In this document: positions 60,917-64,000 of the stretch, piece by piece | Layout: each line of letters opens with the position of its first letter | Numbering within the stretch: the first letter of the stretch is position 1 | Assembly (NCBI GenBank): GCA_035582835.1 | Contig: JAYKAV010003432.1 | Span: 1,360,362-1,424,361 of the forward strand | DNA from: Phoebastria nigripes | Taxonomy: Eukaryota > Chordata > Aves > Procellariiformes > Diomedeidae | Direction of reading: 5' to 3' | DNA: 64,000 bases | Program-made: the position numbers and the translations under genes | Notes under the pieces: model-generated | The model's input: the letters and a program-made list of their open reading frames with translations, nothing else | What the model was told of the DNA's origin: nothing | Database searches by the model: none

Positions 60917-63670
60917 ATTGAGACACAGATTATCCCCTTGGCAAGTTTTTTAAACTAATTTTTAGGAAAAAGGCAAATGACACAAAGCAGCAACATCTAC
61001 GAGGAAGTGCTGTTTTGCGATAGGAATTTCTTACTTGATGCCTGATCTATGAATGAATTGTTGATGTGAATTACTAAAAAAGTCCTATTTTCTTAACAGC
61101 TTCTTTATGCTCGTTTATCGTTGAGGTATGGTCCTGCAGTGAACCTGTCCTTCACTGCTGCTCTGACCCTGTCTGAAAACTTTACAAGTAATCTTATCCC
61201 TTCTGAGTTTTCATGGGATAGCTGCAATTCGAACCAACACAGAGACAATAACGAGTTTTCCTTGCATAAACAGTGCCTTTTCCTCTGCACTGGGGTGAGN
61301 GGCTGGCTCCTACAAATCCATGGGAAAAGCACCTATTTATTTAGATAAGATCAAGGCTTTTAGTAATTCAGGTATAGCACAGGTCATCGCAGCGTTTCAG
61401 AAGGATTTCTACCTTTGGAAGTGGAAGCGGGAGCAATGTTAAGCTTTGCTTTTCACTCTATTTTCTGGATGTAACAATGAAGAATCTTCATAGTTATTTA
61501 TAAAACTGAAATTGTATTTTTACTTAAGCATGTCATTGGTGCACTCATTAACAGAAGTACGTTTAGTAACGTGGTCAATGAAAAGAAAATCTCTTAATTT
61601 GATTATTTTTCTTTTATATAGTGCTAGAGTGGAAAGATTAGCAGCTTTTCAGTTGGCTAAAGCTTGCCGTAGAAAATGCAAAGTGGGAAACAAGCGATGA
61701 TGATATTTTCTGTCCTCTCCCCTCTGGTGGGTTTTCTGCTTTCTTAGCCTTTTCTCCCCAGTCTCTGCTCAGCTCCCAGCATTTCACTGTACGGATGCGT
61801 TTGAAACCGTGCGCATCTTTGGAAGTTTAAAGGCTGCTCCAAGTTATGCTGAGGAACAAGGATATGTTTTGGTTAGGTGCAGAACTGGAGATTCAGCCTG
61901 ATTAAAATACATATCGAATAAATTCAGTACAAAGTGGGATGCGTGTCTCTGGTGAGAACGCTTTGACTACAAAAGCCCTGCTCTAGCTGCGGGAGTTGTC
62001 TCGGCATCTTCTCCTCTTTCATGCCCGTGTGACTGCAGTGATGTATCATTTGAATTTTTGGTGGCTCAGTTCTTTTTCTCTTGGGAACCATGAACTTCTG
62101 CTGTTCTGCAGCAATAGTATAAGTTGACCTTCACGTTGAGAACTAAGGAAGCATGAAAATAATCTAAATCATTAAATAAGACAAGTAATACCTTTATTTA
62201 GGTGAAGAATGAAGTTTTACATGGAATAACAGCTTCATTTTTCTTCTACTTCTTCAAGGCTGGTCTGAGGGGAGGTACATTGAGATCATATTGTCTTTCT
62301 GCCTGTCAGGCATAGAGTTTAGAGTAAGACAAGGATACAGAGCTGTAGTAAGAGATAGAGACTAATTTTAATCTACTATTTTTTGAATACACATTAGTGG
62401 ATTTTTAGGTTTTTTATGCCTCATACTCTTTCTGAAGAGTTGTGCATTGTAACGCCATGTATAGTTTTTTCTTTAACTTCTTGCAATAATAACACGGTTC
62501 CTGAATTACCATATGTAACAGGGAAGAGTAGTAAATACATATATATATATATATATATATAAAAAAAATGTTCATATAAAAATCAAATTCTCCTGTCATT
62601 TTTAGATCTGGAGGAACTCCACTGGCTTTGAGTTAGGTTGTGCTGACTCCCCTTTAAGGCAGGCACAACCTAGCACATTCACTTGATGTAACTTTATTTT
62701 AAATTCACGGTTTGCGCAAGTTAGCAGTGAAAAGTACAAGGGATTTTTTTAAAAAGGATTTGAATCTATGAGATGACAAAGCCACCCTTTAAGTACATGC
62801 AATTGAAAGTCTTCCCATTCAGAAGGCTGACAGGGTTGGGCACTTGCTGACAGCAGTTATCTTTCTTGGGTCAGTAGAAACACATTCCTTATTCAAACAT
62901 GCAAAGAGAAGACACTTTGCATTAGGAAATGCTGACATTTCTCAGAGTTAAAATTGTCTCCTCTTGTCGCAAGATCAGCTGTCATCTCGCAAAAGGTATT
63001 TCTAGAAGTAGGGAGGTCATCCCAACACACAGCTCTCCAAACTAGCTGTTTCTGCTGGTAAGTGTTCGATTAGTCCCTGAGTCTCAGCTACAGGCTCATT
63101 ACAGCCAATCTTTGACATTTTTGGTAATAAACACAGCCTGCTGCGGTCCTTAAAGGGAAAAGCCCACTTGTTCGAAGCCGGTGTTTGAGACCCGAGACCC
63201 AGACCCACACCCGCTTTCCGCAGCATTCCCCCGCAGCCTTTCAAGGAGTTGTTTAGAAGACCACGCAGAATGATAGCCTGCTTCAGTACTGACCTGCAAA
63301 CAGGACAGACTTCAGAGCACGTTCTTCATCTGAGGGACCTTAGGGCAAGTGAAGGTCAAGGCTGTAGCGTGATCTTGACAGGAGTATACAGATTAAATTT
63401 AATTTCCAAATTTGCTTTTTTCTCGCACTGCGGAAAACGAAGCACGCTTCCTCTCCCAGAGGTGTCNGGGATCTCCTGGCACACGAATAAGTTGCTGCAT
63501 TTTGAATCTTGGAGCCCGTGATATCGCGTACTGATGTGCTGTCTGCTGGGGGACAACCTCGGTAACGGAGCACCCACCAAGTGCATTTNCTGTAGTACAG
63601 AGAACTTCAAACTTTGGCGTACACTTTTGTACAAAACTACTTAGCTGCAAAATGGCTCCTATCTTGTATT
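60917..63670. other. AT-rich intron, no gene seen
   Basis: It contains the AT microsatellite at 62539. The final part (63249-63670) is open in several frames on both strands and has two Ns; none looks like a real protein. Confidence 0.6.
62539..62568. repeat. (AT)11 microsatellite plus A8
   Basis: About eleven AT units followed by eight A bases. Confidence 0.95.
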
Positions 63671-63675
63671 TCATT

Positions 63676-63772
63676 TAAGTTACACCATTCACACGAGTAA
63701 AAATCCTCCTAAGTCAATAGGGTTACACACTGGGGTCTGTCCTAATCCTTTATCCAAAGANGTTTAGTGAGG
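63676..63772. repeat. Possible ancient archosaur/turtle repeat fragment
   Basis: GAGTAAAAATCCTCCTAAGTCAATAGGGTTACAC resembles the widespread old element with a near-palindromic pattern of GTAAATCC, AACTCC, AAGTCAATGG and GTTACAC words. It is short and abuts the CR1 to its right. Confidence 0.3.
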
Positions 63773-63776
63773 ACTT

Positions 63777-64000
63777 TCATAGAATCATTAAGGTTGGAAA
63801 AGACCTCTAAGATCGTTGAGTCCAACCGTCAAACCCAACACCTCCATGCCCACTAAACCATGTCCCCAAGCGCCTCATCTACACGTCTTTTAAATACTTC
63901 CAGGGATGGTGACTCCACCACTTCCCTGGGCAGCCTGTTCCAATGCTTGACAACCCTTTCAGTAAAGAAATTTTTCCTAATGTCCAATCTAAACCTCCCC
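63777..64000 (-). mobile_element. CR1 LINE 3' end (truncated by window)
   Basis: Read on the minus strand, the sequence runs through GAAAAATTTCTTTACTGAAAG, GGAACAGGCTGCCCAGGGAAG, TGGTGGAGTCACCATCCCTG and AGGTCTTTTCCAACCTTAAT, and ends GATTCTATGA at 63777. This is the canonical avian CR1 3' end with little decay, so this copy is much younger than the one near 55 kb. CR1 ends in short ATTCTATGA-type units rather than poly(A), as here. The 5' part continues past the window end. Confidence 0.95.

Larger units (their letters stand above)
2097..64000 (+). other. DCC: Giant DCC intron following the Ig3 exons (5' part)
   Basis: The donor GTGAGT opens at 2097, and I could not find the next expected coding segment, the Ig4 exon of DCC, anywhere downstream, so the intron is at least 61.9 kb. 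DCC is known for very long introns. The intron is AT-rich with scattered single N bases, old retroelements, simple repeats and a few unusual sequence blocks. None of the open frames in it resembles a protein family I recognise. The Ig4 search was by eye, so a diverged or N-interrupted exon cannot be fully excluded. Confidence 0.8.

Noticed and set aside
63340..63674. Several overlapping minus-strand frames of 77-92 codons
   Set aside because: They are mutually overlapping, contain N codons and show no motif; composition-driven shadows.
1..64000. CRISPR arrays, bacterial operons, tRNA or rRNA genes
   Set aside because: No regularly spaced repeats, no prokaryotic gene structure and no RNA gene signature recognised; the window is vertebrate intronic DNA.

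Overview
The window looks like a piece of a bird genome. It is AT-rich and intron-dominated, ends inside a chicken-repeat-1 (CR1) LINE, and carries a solo endogenous-retrovirus LTR of a type I recognise from neoavian birds. I found no bacterial-style gene organisation, and nothing that looks like a novel multi-gene system.

The only coding sequence I can support is two consecutive exons of one plus-strand gene, at 1447-1597 and 1960-2096. Spliced together they encode one immunoglobulin domain that matches the third Ig domain of DCC, the netrin-1 receptor (deleted in colorectal carcinoma). Splice sites and phases fit exactly: the first exon opens in phase 1, the junction is phase 2, and the second exon closes in phase 1. 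The gene continues beyond both ends of the window.

Layout: 1-1446 is the end of the upstream intron. It opens with an A/C-only tract and holds a possible unannotated 128-bp exon at 691-818. Bases 1598-1959 are a short 362-bp intron. From 2097 to 64000 everything appears to be the 5' part of one giant DCC intron, because I could not find the expected fourth Ig-domain exon.

The giant intron contains an ancient, decayed CR1 copy (about 54550-55615), a younger CR1 3' end on the minus strand (63777-64000, running off the window) and a solo LTR (42271-42796) with a near-perfect 5-bp target duplication. It also holds two old MIR/CORE-SINE-like remnants, several poly(A)-to-A/C-rich tracts of shared architecture, simple repeats, some clean palindromes, a CpG-dense islet (about 9165-9335) and two AT-rich stretches dense in homeodomain- and SOX-like sites that could be conserved enhancers. 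Many single N bases and one 14-N gap (30025-30038, inside a poly(A) run) show that this is draft assembly sequence.

All comparisons are from memory of these families. No search was run, and repeat boundaries are approximate unless stated as exact.
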